Assembly (NCBI RefSeq): GCF_008727735.1
Contig: NZ_CP044227.1
Span: forward strand, 1,798,001 to 1,862,000
DNA from: Flintibacter sp. KGMB00164
Lineage (GTDB): Bacteria; Bacillota; Clostridia; Oscillospirales; Oscillospiraceae
Reading direction: 5' to 3'
Length of the DNA stretch: 64,000 bases
Shown here: in pieces, positions 8,357 to 15,611 of the stretch
Layout of the letters: each line of letters starts with the position of its first letter
Numbering within the stretch: position 1 is the stretch's first letter
Translations under genes and position numbers: made by a program
Notes under the pieces: model-generated
The model's database searches: none
What the model was told of the DNA's origin: nothing
What the model saw: the letters and a program-made list of their open reading frames with translations, nothing else

Positions 8357-8728
8357 TTATCTGCTTCGATTTTTCTTGCGTTCTTCAGCCATTTCCCTGG
8401 CCGTTTTCCGGTTGTGGCAGCGCTCGCACAGGCTCTGGTGGTTAGCCGGATCAATGAACAACTGCCAGTCTCCACGGTGGGACTCCACGTGGTCCACTAC
8501 GGTGGCCCAGGTCCGGACGCCTCGCCGGGCGCATTCGCGGCAGAACGGCTCCCGCAAGAGCTGCGCGGGGCGGAGGTCATCCGTCCAGACGGGCAGGCTG
8601 TACCAGCTGTGGTACTCGGCCGACGTACGCCGGGACGCTCTCTTGGGCTTGTGCTTGGGACAGTATCCCTCCCGGGTCAGCGACCGGCAGCCTGGATGTC
8701 GGCATGGCTTGAGCGGCTTTAGGGCCAC
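8357..8728 (-). CDS. HNH endonuclease
   Basis: The 123-residue protein has zinc-binding cysteine pairs (FCRECARRG and SLCERCHNRKTA) around the HNH core VVDHVESHRGDWQLFIDPANHQSL. Start is GTG with a GGAGGTGA site. HNH proteins encoded beside terminase genes are known to assist specific cleavage during packaging in many tailed phages (HK97 gp74-like). Position and length fit that role. The N-terminus carries another Cys/His set (CRHPGCRSLTREGYCPKH). Confidence 0.92.
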   Translation of the reverse strand: MALKPLKPCRHPGCRSLTREGYCPKHKPKRASRRTSAEYHSWYSLPVWTDDLRPAQLLREPFCRECARRGVRTWATVVDHVESHRGDWQLFIDPANHQSLCERCHNRKTAREMAEERKKNRSR

Positions 8729-8799
8729 GGGCTATCACCTCCGGACAAAACAAAAAGCGCCCAAGCCAACGACACCCCAAGTTTGGGTTCTGTCATGGC

Positions 8800-9000
8800 T
8801 CAGGCGCTGGTCACTGTGGACGCGGGCTCAGGCGCTTCGATATTCACGAGTGTCTCCTGCCCGCAGCGCTTGCACTTTCGGGGCAGGTTTCGGGCGGTGG
8901 TGTCCGGCCGGATCAGCAGCAGTTTTCCCTTGCCGCATACCGGGCAGATGACCCATCCGTTCCTTATGACAAGTTTACCACATCGTACATCCGTTTGCAA
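8800..9000 (-). CDS. Cysteine-rich KTR-type zinc-ribbon protein
   Basis: A 66-residue frame with the zinc-ribbon pattern WVICPVCGKGKLLLIRPDT, then PRKCKRCGQETLVNI. This resembles the Cys_rich_KTR family, common beside conjugative elements and phage replication genes in Firmicutes. The start used here is TTG at 9000 and is uncertain, because the upstream ribosome site is weak and no ATG is in frame before the ribbon. The biochemical role is not known. Confidence 0.65.
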   Translation of the reverse strand: MQTDVRCGKLVIRNGWVICPVCGKGKLLLIRPDTTARNLPRKCKRCGQETLVNIEAPEPASTVTSA

Positions 9001-9058
9001 ACCTTTTCGCCGCCTTTCTGTGTGATATAAAAGATAATATACTTACCCCCGAGACCGA

Positions 9059-9082
9059 AAAGAATAGAAAAGCTATTCTTTC
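9059..9082 (-). terminator. Weak hairpin at the end of the HUH gene
   Basis: Arms AGAATAG and CTATTCT with a short loop, followed on the minus strand by a few T residues. AT-rich and short, so only a candidate terminator. Confidence 0.35.
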
Positions 9083-9840
9083 TTCCGTCTTCTCCTGCGG
9101 CTCCTGTGCCGCTTCTTCCTGTCCGCTTTGGGCAACATGTACTTGATCCAGGCAAATTCCCCGTACCCATTGACCACCGGTCCCTCCCGGGCCAAGGTCT
9201 CCGCCTCGGGCGGTGCTGCCAGTGTCACGCAGTCTGGCACTGTCTCCGTCTCAGCCTCCGGCCGTCTTAGTCCCAGGGATGGTGTCCAGGTGCGCTCCCC
9301 TACCTGCGGGTGGCCCCACTCCCGGGGCTCCTTGGTCAGGTAGCTGGCCAGATCTTCATAGGTGTAGTCCCGATGAAAGACCAGCCGGCGCAGCTCCACG
9401 TTGTCGCCGTAGATCCAAAGCTGGCGGATCTCCTCCAAATCGTCCCCGGTGGAATTGAGCACCAGATGGTGGTGCAGCCGCCCTCCGGGACAGGCCCCTT
9501 CTGTGACATAGATGTAATGGAGTTCCTCTCCCCGCTCGGCCCGGGCCTTGCGCAGCTTGGAAAGGAAGGCGCGGATCTTGCGCACCGCCTTGTCCCGGCT
9601 GTCTGGCAGGTGCTTGTCGTCGTAGGTGAGGGTTACAAACAGGTCGCCGTCGTCAAAGTTGGCGGCCAGGGTTCGCTCCAGCTTCTGAAAGGATGTTCGG
9701 GCGTTGAGTTTCTCCCGGGCGGCAGTGCTGGCCTTCTGCTTCTGGGCCCGTGCCTTAGGACTGTCCCCCGCTTTACATGGCGTGTACACCACCGCAAAGA
9801 CCACCCGGCCCGCCCGGATCTTCCGGAGGATCTTACTCAT
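9073..9840 (-). CDS. HUH-type replication initiator-like protein
   Basis: I start at ATG 9840, which has GGGGGAGG upstream (255 residues). Motifs suggest a rolling-circle initiator fold: a FVTLTYDDKHLPDS segment near residue 80 (motif 1-like), then the metal-binding pattern GGRLHHHLVLNS near residue 130, and a candidate tyrosine in YLTKEPREWGHP or YGEFAWIKYM later. The C-terminus is a strongly basic tail (KKRHRSRRRRRKKE). Such proteins nick one DNA strand. Finding one in a tailed-phage replication region is unusual but known in Firmicutes prophages. It overlaps the 79-residue gene by 8 bases. Confidence 0.7.
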   Translation of the reverse strand: MSKILRKIRAGRVVFAVVYTPCKAGDSPKARAQKQKASTAAREKLNARTSFQKLERTLAANFDDGDLFVTLTYDDKHLPDSRDKAVRKIRAFLSKLRKARAERGEELHYIYVTEGACPGGRLHHHLVLNSTGDDLEEIRQLWIYGDNVELRRLVFHRDYTYEDLASYLTKEPREWGHPQVGERTWTPSLGLRRPEAETETVPDCVTLAAPPEAETLAREGPVVNGYGEFAWIKYMLPKADRKKRHRSRRRRRKKE

Positions 9841-10072
9841 GGGCCACCTCCCCCGGAACATCCCAGGTACAGGCCACGCCACCCAAGTCTGGGAGGTATT
9901 CCAAGGACAAACCTACCCCCTGCCCTACCACCAACACCCCCAGGGCCAAGCTATCCATGACGAAGCTCCGCACCGCTCGCAGATCTGCCGACTCCTTTGC
10001 CGGCACCCGCACCACCAGCACCGGGCGGCCCATCTCCTCTATCTCTGATCGCAAAACCGTTTCATGATCCAT
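9833..10072 (-). CDS. Small hypothetical protein
   Basis: 79 residues (MDHETVLRSEIEEMGRPVLV...), beta-alpha pattern with repeated VLVV strands and an acidic C-terminus. The start overlaps the end of the ribbon-helix-helix-like gene by 34 bases, and its stop overlaps the HUH gene start by 8 bases, so it fits between them as part of one transcript. Its upstream region holds the paired TTCGT-N6-ACGAA sites. No family recognised. Confidence 0.6.
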   Translation of the reverse strand: MDHETVLRSEIEEMGRPVLVVRVPAKESADLRAVRSFVMDSLALGVLVVGQGVGLSLEYLPDLGGVACTWDVPGEVAHE

Positions 10073-10305
10073 TTCTGCGCTCCCCTCTCTTTGGTTCGGT
10101 CCATTTTCGTGGCACCACGAAAATGGTTTATCTTTTTCGTAGGTTCACGAAGATGATCCCCATGCAGGGCAATCATCTTCTCCCGGGTCAGCTTGTCCAC
10201 CACCCTGCCAAGGCTCTTCAGCTTTCCCATCTGCCTGAGCCGCTCCAGGTTATAGAGGGTCTGGGCGGTCACCCGCAGCGAAACGCGGCGCATATTCTTT
10301 TTCAT
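10039..10305 (-). CDS. Ribbon-helix-helix-like DNA-binding protein
   Basis: Start chosen at ATG 10305, 6-7 bases after GGAGG (88 residues). The N-terminus MKKNMRRVSLRVTAQTLYNL has a basic strand followed by two helices (LERLRQMGKLKSLGRVVDKL), the layout of Arc/MetJ/ParG-type ribbon-helix-helix proteins. The last 30 residues are basic and probably disordered. Two TTCGT-N6-ACGAA inverted repeats lie within the 3' part of this gene, before the next start, and could be its operators. No search was possible, so the fold is inferred from the pattern. Confidence 0.6.
   Translation of the reverse strand: MKKNMRRVSLRVTAQTLYNLERLRQMGKLKSLGRVVDKLTREKMIALHGDHLREPTKKINHFRGATKMDRTKERGAQKWIMKRFCDQR
10106..10151. 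promoter_or_regulatory. Two tandem TTCGT-N6-ACGAA inverted repeats
   Basis: Sites at 10106-10121 and 10136-10151 share the half-sites TTCGT and ACGAA with a 6-base spacer and start exactly 30 bases apart, about three DNA turns. The first is the core of a larger perfect palindrome (12-base arms, 10101-10126). They lie 34-79 bases before the start of the 79-residue gene, inside coding sequence, and look like a cooperative repressor site. Confidence 0.55.
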
Positions 10306-10364
10306 ACAAAATCCTCCATGAATCATCTTTTTCTCTGGTGAAAAGCTATCGTCGAGGTGATTTT

Positions 10365-10628
10365 ATGGCCAAACAAGGCATGGCGCGTCCGGAGTGGACG
10401 CATACCCGTCCTCACAATTCCCAGTCGCCCGTCCCTGAGATCCAGGGCAAGGCCAAGCACGGGAAGCAAAAAGCAAACCCCATCATTCCCGGCACATCGG
10501 GTGCTGACCTGAAGGTGTTTCACTCCAAGCCTTTCCCCACCACCTCCATTCTGGATACCGACCTGGGCCGGGACAATCTGACCAACGACCTGCCCGCCGC
10601 CGATCTGGAGGACTGGGAGGAGCTGTAA
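10365..10628 (+). CDS. Conserved small prophage protein on the opposite strand
   Basis: 87 residues, starting MAKQGMARPEWTHTRPHNSQ, with GAGGTGA 5 bases before the ATG. A Rho-independent terminator follows the stop by 10 bases. It is rich in Pro, Lys and His in the first half (PVPEIQGKAKHGKQKANPII) and acidic at the end (DLEDWEEL). This pattern is reminiscent of small proteins I have seen in other Oscillospiraceae mobile regions, but no function is known. It is divergent from the ribbon-helix-helix-like gene, with 59 bases between starts. Confidence 0.7.
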   Translation: MAKQGMARPEWTHTRPHNSQSPVPEIQGKAKHGKQKANPIIPGTSGADLKVFHSKPFPTTSILDTDLGRDNLTNDLPAADLEDWEEL

Positions 10629-10637
10629 CGGACACGA

Positions 10638-10667
10638 TCCCGCCCCACAAAGGGGCGGGACTTTTTT
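10638..10667 (+). terminator. Intrinsic terminator of the 87-residue gene
   Basis: Perfect 9-base stem (TCCCGCCCC / GGGGCGGGA), 5-base loop, then C and six T on the plus strand. Confidence 0.9.
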
Positions 10668-10682
10668 ACTCTACTGCCCTGA

Positions 10683-11105
10683 TCAAAAGGGCAGCTCACC
10701 CTCGTCATCCTGCTCTGCAAATTCCTGGGCAGGCGGTTCTGGAAGGCTGCGCTCATCGGCGTTGCCCTCGCTGGGAGGTGCTGTCTTGGCTCCGGCAAAG
10801 TAGATCTGATCGGCCACTACCTCAGCAGTGCGGCGCTTGGCACCCTCTTTATCCGTCCAGTCCCGGATCTGGAGCCGACCTTCCACCACAGCCAGCTGCC
10901 CCTTGCGGAAATATTGCTGGACAAACTTAGCCTTGGCGTTCCAGGCTGCCACCTCGATCCAGTCGGTGGGCCGTCGGCCTGTGGCCTGATCCACAAAGTC
11001 CCGGTCCACCGCCAGAGAGAAAGAGGCCACCGGCGTACCGCTCTGAGTGTACCGCACCTCTGGGTCTCGCCCCAGGCGCCCCATAAGGATGATTTTATTC
11101 AGCAT
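10683..11105 (-). CDS. ssb: Single-stranded DNA-binding protein
   Basis: 140 residues. It begins MLNKIILMGRLGRDPEVRYTQSG, the canonical SSB opening, followed by the OB fold (VASFSLAVDRDF, DWIEVAAWNAKAKFV, QLAVVEGRLQIRDWTDKEG). It ends in the acidic tip DDEGELPF, which recruits replication partners. It is a prophage copy that supports DNA replication and recombination. The start overlaps the small zinc-finger gene by 11 bases. Length and motifs are standard. Confidence 0.97.
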   Translation of the reverse strand: MLNKIILMGRLGRDPEVRYTQSGTPVASFSLAVDRDFVDQATGRRPTDWIEVAAWNAKAKFVQQYFRKGQLAVVEGRLQIRDWTDKEGAKRRTAEVVADQIYFAGAKTAPPSEGNADERSLPEPPAQEFAEQDDEGELPF

Positions 11106-11256
11106 CCGCGGCCTCCTTATCGTTTATAGCCCTGATCTCATCGAATGTAGGGAAATATCTTCTCCTAGCAACCAAAGTCAGAAGTTCCAGAATAGCCGGG
11201 TCATTCGTTTTGATCGGTTGCCCACAGAAGGGACATGGATCACCGCATTTCAGCAT
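11095..11256 (-). CDS. Small CPxCG-type zinc-finger protein
   Basis: 53 residues from ATG 11256, which has a GGAGGAC site; the longer frame to 11304 lacks one. It starts MLKCGDPCPFCGQPI, so a C-x2-C zinc knuckle is at the N-terminus (with an earlier Cys), followed by an amphipathic helix (PAILELLTLVARRR). CPxCG mini-proteins of this sort often act as adaptors. Function unknown. It lies between a cysteine-rich mini-gene (2-base gap) and ssb (overlap). Confidence 0.65.
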   Translation of the reverse strand: MLKCGDPCPFCGQPIKTNDPAILELLTLVARRRYFPTFDEIRAINDKEAADAE

Positions 11257-11258
11257 GG

Positions 11259-11387
11259 TCAAAAGTCCTCCTCTTCCGTGTAACCAAAGGGACACGAATC
11301 GCAACTCAAAGGTCCGTCTTCATCCGCTCCTTCACATGGACGTGACTCTGGCCCATCCATGGGACATCCACACTTGTATATGATCAT
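11259..11387 (-). CDS. Cysteine-rich 42-residue protein
   Basis: I place the start at ATG 11387, exactly 8 bases after AAGGAG; the frame is open to 11471 but without a ribosome site there. The protein MIIYKCGCPMDGPESRPCEG... has six cysteines arranged C-x-C ... C ... C-x2-C (SCDSCPFGYTEEEDF), probably binding a metal. It is encoded 2 bases before the next mini-gene. No known family identified. Confidence 0.55.
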   Translation of the reverse strand: MIIYKCGCPMDGPESRPCEGADEDGPLSCDSCPFGYTEEEDF

Positions 11388-11474
11388 GTAAAATTCTCCT
11401 TCATCCATTCCTTCCGGGTCTTTCCCTGGAGGTGCATACAGCAGGACTGGCCCCGGCACCTTGCCGTGCATGGT

Positions 11475-13313
11475 TCAAGCTGTACGGGTGGCTGGTTCAT
11501 GGCTTCTCTTTTTTAACTTACCAGATTCTGTCTGGGGCGCCCTGGCCTTTTGATCCGCAAACCAAGGAGTCAAAACGTCCCGTTCCCAACGGTCGCAGAA
11601 GTCCCGCACCTTTTGGGGGATTTTGTGACGGTACTGCTTTCGATCTCCATGGTGTTCATTTCCGTAGCCGTGCAGCTGGATCTCCACCGGGATTGCCTTG
11701 GTCATGTTAATCTGCAAGGTGTAATAGCTGCGCTCCGGCCGGCGGTAATGCCGGACAAAGAAGATAGGCTTTCCGGAACAATGCTCACTTCCATAGGCCC
11801 CGACACAGTGCCGTAGGGTCTTTCCCTCAGCCACAAGATCCTCCTCTGTCCTGGGCAGCACCACGCACAATTCGCCGTCTGTCCACTCCAATTCCCGGTA
11901 CTTAATAAAGGTGCTGGTAAAGCCCAACTGGTAGGAGGCTTTTGCACGGCCTGTCCAAAACTGAGCGATCCGATCATGGGCAGCCAGCAGATCCCGGGGC
12001 CAGAGGGTCTCCTCGGTCTCCGCCAGTTCCGCGTCCCGCATCATTTTGCGGTAGTCGATCAGCAGCCGCACACCGTCTTGAAGGACATCATGCTTTTCCA
12101 GATACCGCACCACCCGGGCCGGGACCAGATCTGTCCATCCGGCGGCAACCATTTCCAGCAGGTGCCCCACAGCCTTGCTGCCGATGCGCTCCCGGCAATG
12201 CTCAAACTCCAAAGCGTCAGCTTTCGGGAATTGACGATGGTATCTGTCCCAACATGCCGCATCCTCAGACTCCCAATTCTTTTTACGGATCTCACGGAAT
12301 GCCGTCTTGCTCATGTGAAGCATTCTGTGCGGCTTGACCTCCATCCAGTCCACCCATGGAATAGGCGGTGCATCGCACAAGTCCGCCTTGGTTGCCGCAC
12401 AGTCAAGCTGCCTGTCGATGGCTGCGGCAACAGCTCCAGCAAGGCCCTGCCGCATCAGGTTTTCCACCTGCGGGTGTCTCTCCCACACATGAAGATATGC
12501 CCCAGGCCAGCAGCCTTCCGCGCCAATGTACTCGTCCAGGGCGGTTTTTTCTCCCGTATGTCCATCCAGGTCCGGCCCATAGTTAAAGGTCCAACCGCCC
12601 ACCTTTCGGTGGTTCTCAGCCTCCCAGGAATAATACAGAAGCTGCATCGGGTCTCTGGAATAGGTACATGGGGCCCATACCGCCTCCTTCACATCCCCGC
12701 TGCGCATCTCAGCCCGGAACCGGCGCACCTTTCCATCCAAATCCACGACCAGAGCCGCATAGGGCACAAAGTTCGTTGTATCGTTCCCAATGTCATCCTG
12801 CCAGCGGCGGACCAACCAGTACATCACCGCTGTGTAGCGGTCGACGTTTACCACCTCGGCCTGGAGGACCTGAAAGGTCCGTCCGTGTCGGAGCTCCGAG
12901 CGGTGCGTGACCTCCGCAGTGGTCCAGCAGCGTGGGCAGGTGATGGTTTCGCCATTGAAATACACACTTGCGTCTAGGCCAGGCTCTGCATACCCTTCAT
13001 ATGTCTGCCCATCCGGCCCCTCTGTCAGAACAATGCCGCCCTGGTAATAGCCGGCGATAAAATCCTCCCCGCAGTTGCTGCAAGTGCAGCGGGCACCCCA
13101 GCGGCGCATTCTTGACCGTTCCCAGTGCGCCCATTCCTCCGGACCCATAGTCTGCTGAATCTCATCTGCCAGCTCCACAGACTCACGGTGGTACAGAACC
13201 AAGGGATAGCCAAGCGCATTGCTGTCGTAAACATCCATCAAGGTTTCCGTCTTAAGCGCACCGCTGGGCTGGACCGGAAGTTTTGCGGCAAGTCCTTTCC
13301 AGTTCTTGTCCAT
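11475..13313 (-). CDS. PcfJ-like protein
   Basis: 612 residues from ATG 13313 (GAGGTGG upstream). The N-terminal half has two zinc-ribbon-like pairs (CTCSNCGEDF near residue 80 and ITCPRCWTTAEV near 125). The C-terminal part has the block VVLPRTEEDLVAEGKTLRHCVGAYGSEHCSGKPIFFVRH, characteristic of the PcfJ family. PcfJ-like genes were first named on conjugative plasmids, and their biochemical role is unknown. Here the gene sits inside a phage replication block after DUF3102, next to an unrecognised 112-residue gene in the usual PcfK position. Confidence 0.8.
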   Translation of the reverse strand: MDKNWKGLAAKLPVQPSGALKTETLMDVYDSNALGYPLVLYHRESVELADEIQQTMGPEEWAHWERSRMRRWGARCTCSNCGEDFIAGYYQGGIVLTEGPDGQTYEGYAEPGLDASVYFNGETITCPRCWTTAEVTHRSELRHGRTFQVLQAEVVNVDRYTAVMYWLVRRWQDDIGNDTTNFVPYAALVVDLDGKVRRFRAEMRSGDVKEAVWAPCTYSRDPMQLLYYSWEAENHRKVGGWTFNYGPDLDGHTGEKTALDEYIGAEGCWPGAYLHVWERHPQVENLMRQGLAGAVAAAIDRQLDCAATKADLCDAPPIPWVDWMEVKPHRMLHMSKTAFREIRKKNWESEDAACWDRYHRQFPKADALEFEHCRERIGSKAVGHLLEMVAAGWTDLVPARVVRYLEKHDVLQDGVRLLIDYRKMMRDAELAETEETLWPRDLLAAHDRIAQFWTGRAKASYQLGFTSTFIKYRELEWTDGELCVVLPRTEEDLVAEGKTLRHCVGAYGSEHCSGKPIFFVRHYRRPERSYYTLQINMTKAIPVEIQLHGYGNEHHGDRKQYRHKIPQKVRDFCDRWERDVLTPWFADQKARAPQTESGKLKKRSHEPATRTA

Positions 13314-13323
13314 TGCCGCCACC

Positions 13324-13662
13324 TCACAGGAAGTCTGCAAGATTGAGGACCTTGGTGGCATCCACGCCAGCGAAACCGGACGGCGTACCAAGGCCATAAA
13401 ACTCCCGCAGAATCTCCTCCGCTTCTGCCGGACTGACACAGGAAAAGCCGCCGCTTTTGTGACTGTCTGCAAAGGCCTTGATTTTCTTCTCCGCCTGGAC
13501 GATTCCCATGCTGAGATTCTCCAGATCCTTTGCCAGCAGTTCCGCGCTCTCCGGCTCCCGCCGGCAAATATCCTTCAGCTGCTCCGCCACCATCCAGGGT
13601 GCGGAGCGCTCCTTGACCTGGCGCTGCTGCTCATTTAGCAGTTCGATAGCCCGCTCAATCAT
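13324..13662 (-). CDS. Unknown protein encoded next to PcfJ-like gene
   Basis: 112 residues from ATG 13662, which has GGGAGG 8 bases upstream and overlaps the stop of the DUF3102 gene by 4 bases (ATGA); a GTG 9 bases earlier is less likely. It has a helical N-terminal part (ERAIELLNEQQRQVKER) and a compact C-terminal part (IKAFADSHKSGGFSCVSPAEAEEILREFYGLG). The position before pcfJ corresponds to pcfK, but I see no clear PcfK signature. Function unknown. Confidence 0.6.
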   Translation of the reverse strand: MIERAIELLNEQQRQVKERSAPWMVAEQLKDICRREPESAELLAKDLENLSMGIVQAEKKIKAFADSHKSGGFSCVSPAEAEEILREFYGLGTPSGFAGVDATKVLNLADFL

Positions 13663-14633
13663 TCCGCACACCTCCCGATCACCTCGGCCAGGGCCCGCAG
13701 GGCCTTTTCCACGCCCTGGGCAGCGGTAGAGTCCGGCCGCCCCCGCAGTTTCAGGAGGATACCCCGCATTTTGTTGGCCTGGTCCTGGGCTTGCTGGAAT
13801 AACACCTGGAAGGTGGCCATGTCCTCGTCGGAGGCCAGCACCGCGGTTTTTCTGGCCCGCTCCGAATCCTGAAGCTGGGCCTGGGTCCGTTCCAGAGCAA
13901 CCTGGGCCTCCTTTGCCTGAGCCTCGGCCTTTTTCTGCCGCTCCTTGGCACGGTCCAGCTTGGCCTGCATCTCGGCTACAGCTTCTGCCCGAGCTTTCTC
14001 CAGAGCTTCCGGATCTGCCACAGTCTCCACGGCCACCTCCACCGGCCGGTTTTTCAGCTCGGCCAGCTCCTCTTCCAGTTTGGCAGTATCGTGTAAAGCC
14101 CGCTCCCGATCTTCCTGCGCACCGGCCAAACGAGCGTTGAGCAAAGTCATATCCTCGGCCATCTTAGCCCGGGCCTGCTCGGCGGTATTGGCTTCTGCCT
14201 TGGCTTCCTCCGCAGCTTTGCGAGCCTCATCACGTTCCCGGATGGCCTTCTCCAGCTGGCGGGCACTCATGTCAATGACGTCGTGGTCTTCCATGAACTG
14301 CTCCCGTTCTTCTGCCGGCAAAGCCAACAGCGTCAAGGCTTTAGAGGCTCCCAAATCGGCAAGCGTCTGCCGATTTGTCCATTCCCTGGCCAGGCGCATG
14401 AAGTTCCGGGCAGTTCGCTCAGAAAACTCCACCCGTTCATTCAGCCAAGGTAGCCACTCCCCATGGGGCAGCATGTCCTTTGCCTCGATGAGGCACCGGC
14501 CGATGGTGAGGATGGCCTCTCCCCCGGCCCGCTTTGCGTCCAGTATTTCCCCAGTGATGGCCTCAATCGTGCGGTTTTCGGCGGGCTTAGCCATAGTCTG
14601 GGCGATAATCCGCCCCAAATCCGGCTTACTCAT
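13659..14633 (-). CDS. DUF3102 protein with long coiled coil
   Basis: 324 residues. The first ~130 match the DUF3102 pattern seen in phage and plasmid genes: ITGEILDAKRAGGEAILTIG, then GEWLPWLNERVEFSERTARN and LADLGASKALTLLALP, which resembles ParB/KorB-type helical DNA-binding regions. Residues ~125-270 are a highly charged Ala/Glu/Lys/Arg coiled coil. The gene overlaps parA by 8 bases, which fits a role as ParA's partner, though that is inference. The start has AAGGAGGG. Confidence 0.8.
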   Translation of the reverse strand: MSKPDLGRIIAQTMAKPAENRTIEAITGEILDAKRAGGEAILTIGRCLIEAKDMLPHGEWLPWLNERVEFSERTARNFMRLAREWTNRQTLADLGASKALTLLALPAEEREQFMEDHDVIDMSARQLEKAIRERDEARKAAEEAKAEANTAEQARAKMAEDMTLLNARLAGAQEDRERALHDTAKLEEELAELKNRPVEVAVETVADPEALEKARAEAVAEMQAKLDRAKERQKKAEAQAKEAQVALERTQAQLQDSERARKTAVLASDEDMATFQVLFQQAQDQANKMRGILLKLRGRPDSTAAQGVEKALRALAEVIGRCAE

Positions 14634-15399
14634 GGACCATGCCCTCCTTCTCCAGCAGTTCAGCCACCCACGCCCGGTAGTCCCTAGCGGCAGAGCACCA
14701 GGGGCTCCATTGCTGGACGGCCATCCCGGCCCAGGAGCTCTCCGGCACCTTGTCGGTGCGCCGGATCACTGTATCGTAGACGGGCACTCGTCCGTCCTCA
14801 CGGAGATAGGCAGCTGCATCCTCTACCACCGGAGAACGGTGCCACTGGTTTACCAGCACCCCGGCCACGCGAATCTCAGGACGGATATATCGCAGACTGT
14901 CAATCTGGACCATCAGGTCACCCACGCCGGTGGCCGAACAGGCATCAGACAAAACTGGTATAACCACAGCATCACTGGCTAGGATTGCGGAAATACAGGC
15001 CACAGACAAGTTTGGAGGGCAGTCCACGATTATCACATCGTAGGCATCGTCCTCAGCAATAGCATCGCGCATACTCATCATTGCGCTGTATCTCAGAGCT
15101 GCCTCATCCTTCTCCAGCTCCATTGCCCACAGATCCTCCGAGGCGGGCAGCACGTCCAGCCCGGCCACGTCGGTATGTACCACAAGTTCTTCATAGCTGC
15201 TGTAATAACCACGGAGCAGCGCCCCCAGGCCCGCATATTCTCCCTTGGGCAGGAGGATGCCGGTGGCGTTGGCCTGCCCGTCGGCGTCGATGAGCAGCAC
15301 CCGCAGGCGGCAGCTGGTGGCCAACACATAGGCCAGATTCACGGCGGTGGTAGTCTTTCCTACTCCGCCCTTTCGATTAACAATGGCAAATGTTCTCAC
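14626..15399 (-). CDS. ParA-family partition ATPase
   Basis: 257 residues from GTG 15399, preceded by AAAGGAG; a longer frame upstream is not credible. The deviant Walker A NRKGGVGKTTTAVNLA starts at about residue 8. It also has the ParA VLLIDADGQANATGIL block and the Walker B region DVIIVDCPPNLS. There is no N-terminal HTH, so it is like type Ib/III ParA or Soj. No ParB is annotated nearby; the overlapping DUF3102 gene or the ribbon-helix-helix-like gene at 10039 could serve. Its start codon lies inside one copy of the TTCTCACGGTG motif that also occurs twice near 17,750. Confidence 0.88.
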   Translation of the reverse strand: MRTFAIVNRKGGVGKTTTAVNLAYVLATSCRLRVLLIDADGQANATGILLPKGEYAGLGALLRGYYSSYEELVVHTDVAGLDVLPASEDLWAMELEKDEAALRYSAMMSMRDAIAEDDAYDVIIVDCPPNLSVACISAILASDAVVIPVLSDACSATGVGDLMVQIDSLRYIRPEIRVAGVLVNQWHRSPVVEDAAAYLREDGRVPVYDTVIRRTDKVPESSWAGMAVQQWSPWCSAARDYRAWVAELLEKEGMVHE

Positions 15400-15403
15400 G
15401 GTG
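15391..15403 (-). promoter_or_regulatory. CACCGTGAGAACA motif over the parA start
   Basis: On the minus strand this reads CACCGTGAGAACA and covers the parA GTG codon. The 11-base core CACCGTGAGAA recurs twice upstream of the DnaD-like gene (17734-17774). Binding there would block parA translation or transcription start. Confidence 0.45.
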
Positions 15404-15413
15404 ATAACTCCTT

Positions 15414-15611
15414 TCAGTTCTTCGGTATGATTTGAAATGCCTCCCGGATGGTGCGGCTTCCCACCTGGCCTTCGGCCACGTAGTAACGGCCCTTGGGATG
15501 GATGTAGACCACTTTGCCCCGCACTGCCCCGGTGCGAGCCTGTACACTCTCCGAGCCCTGACCATGGACCCAGCAGTCCGGGAGGAAAGTAATAGGGTCT
15601 CCCACTCTCAC
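15414..15611 (-). CDS. Small SH3-like beta-rich protein
   Basis: 65 residues (MRVGDPITFLPDCWVHGQGS...), a run of alternating strands (RGKVVYIHPKGRYYVAEGQV) that suggests a small beta barrel. The GTG start overlaps the DnaB stop in a GTGA junction, and parA begins 15 bases after its stop. These facts support real translation. No function recognised; a small nucleic-acid-binding accessory protein is possible. Confidence 0.65.
   Translation of the reverse strand: MRVGDPITFLPDCWVHGQGSESVQARTGAVRGKVVYIHPKGRYYVAEGQVGSRTIREAFQIIPKN

Noticed and set aside
8167-8475. Minus-strand frame of 102 codons between HNH and terS
   Set aside because: It overlaps the HNH gene out of frame, has no ribosome site and covers the structured gap.
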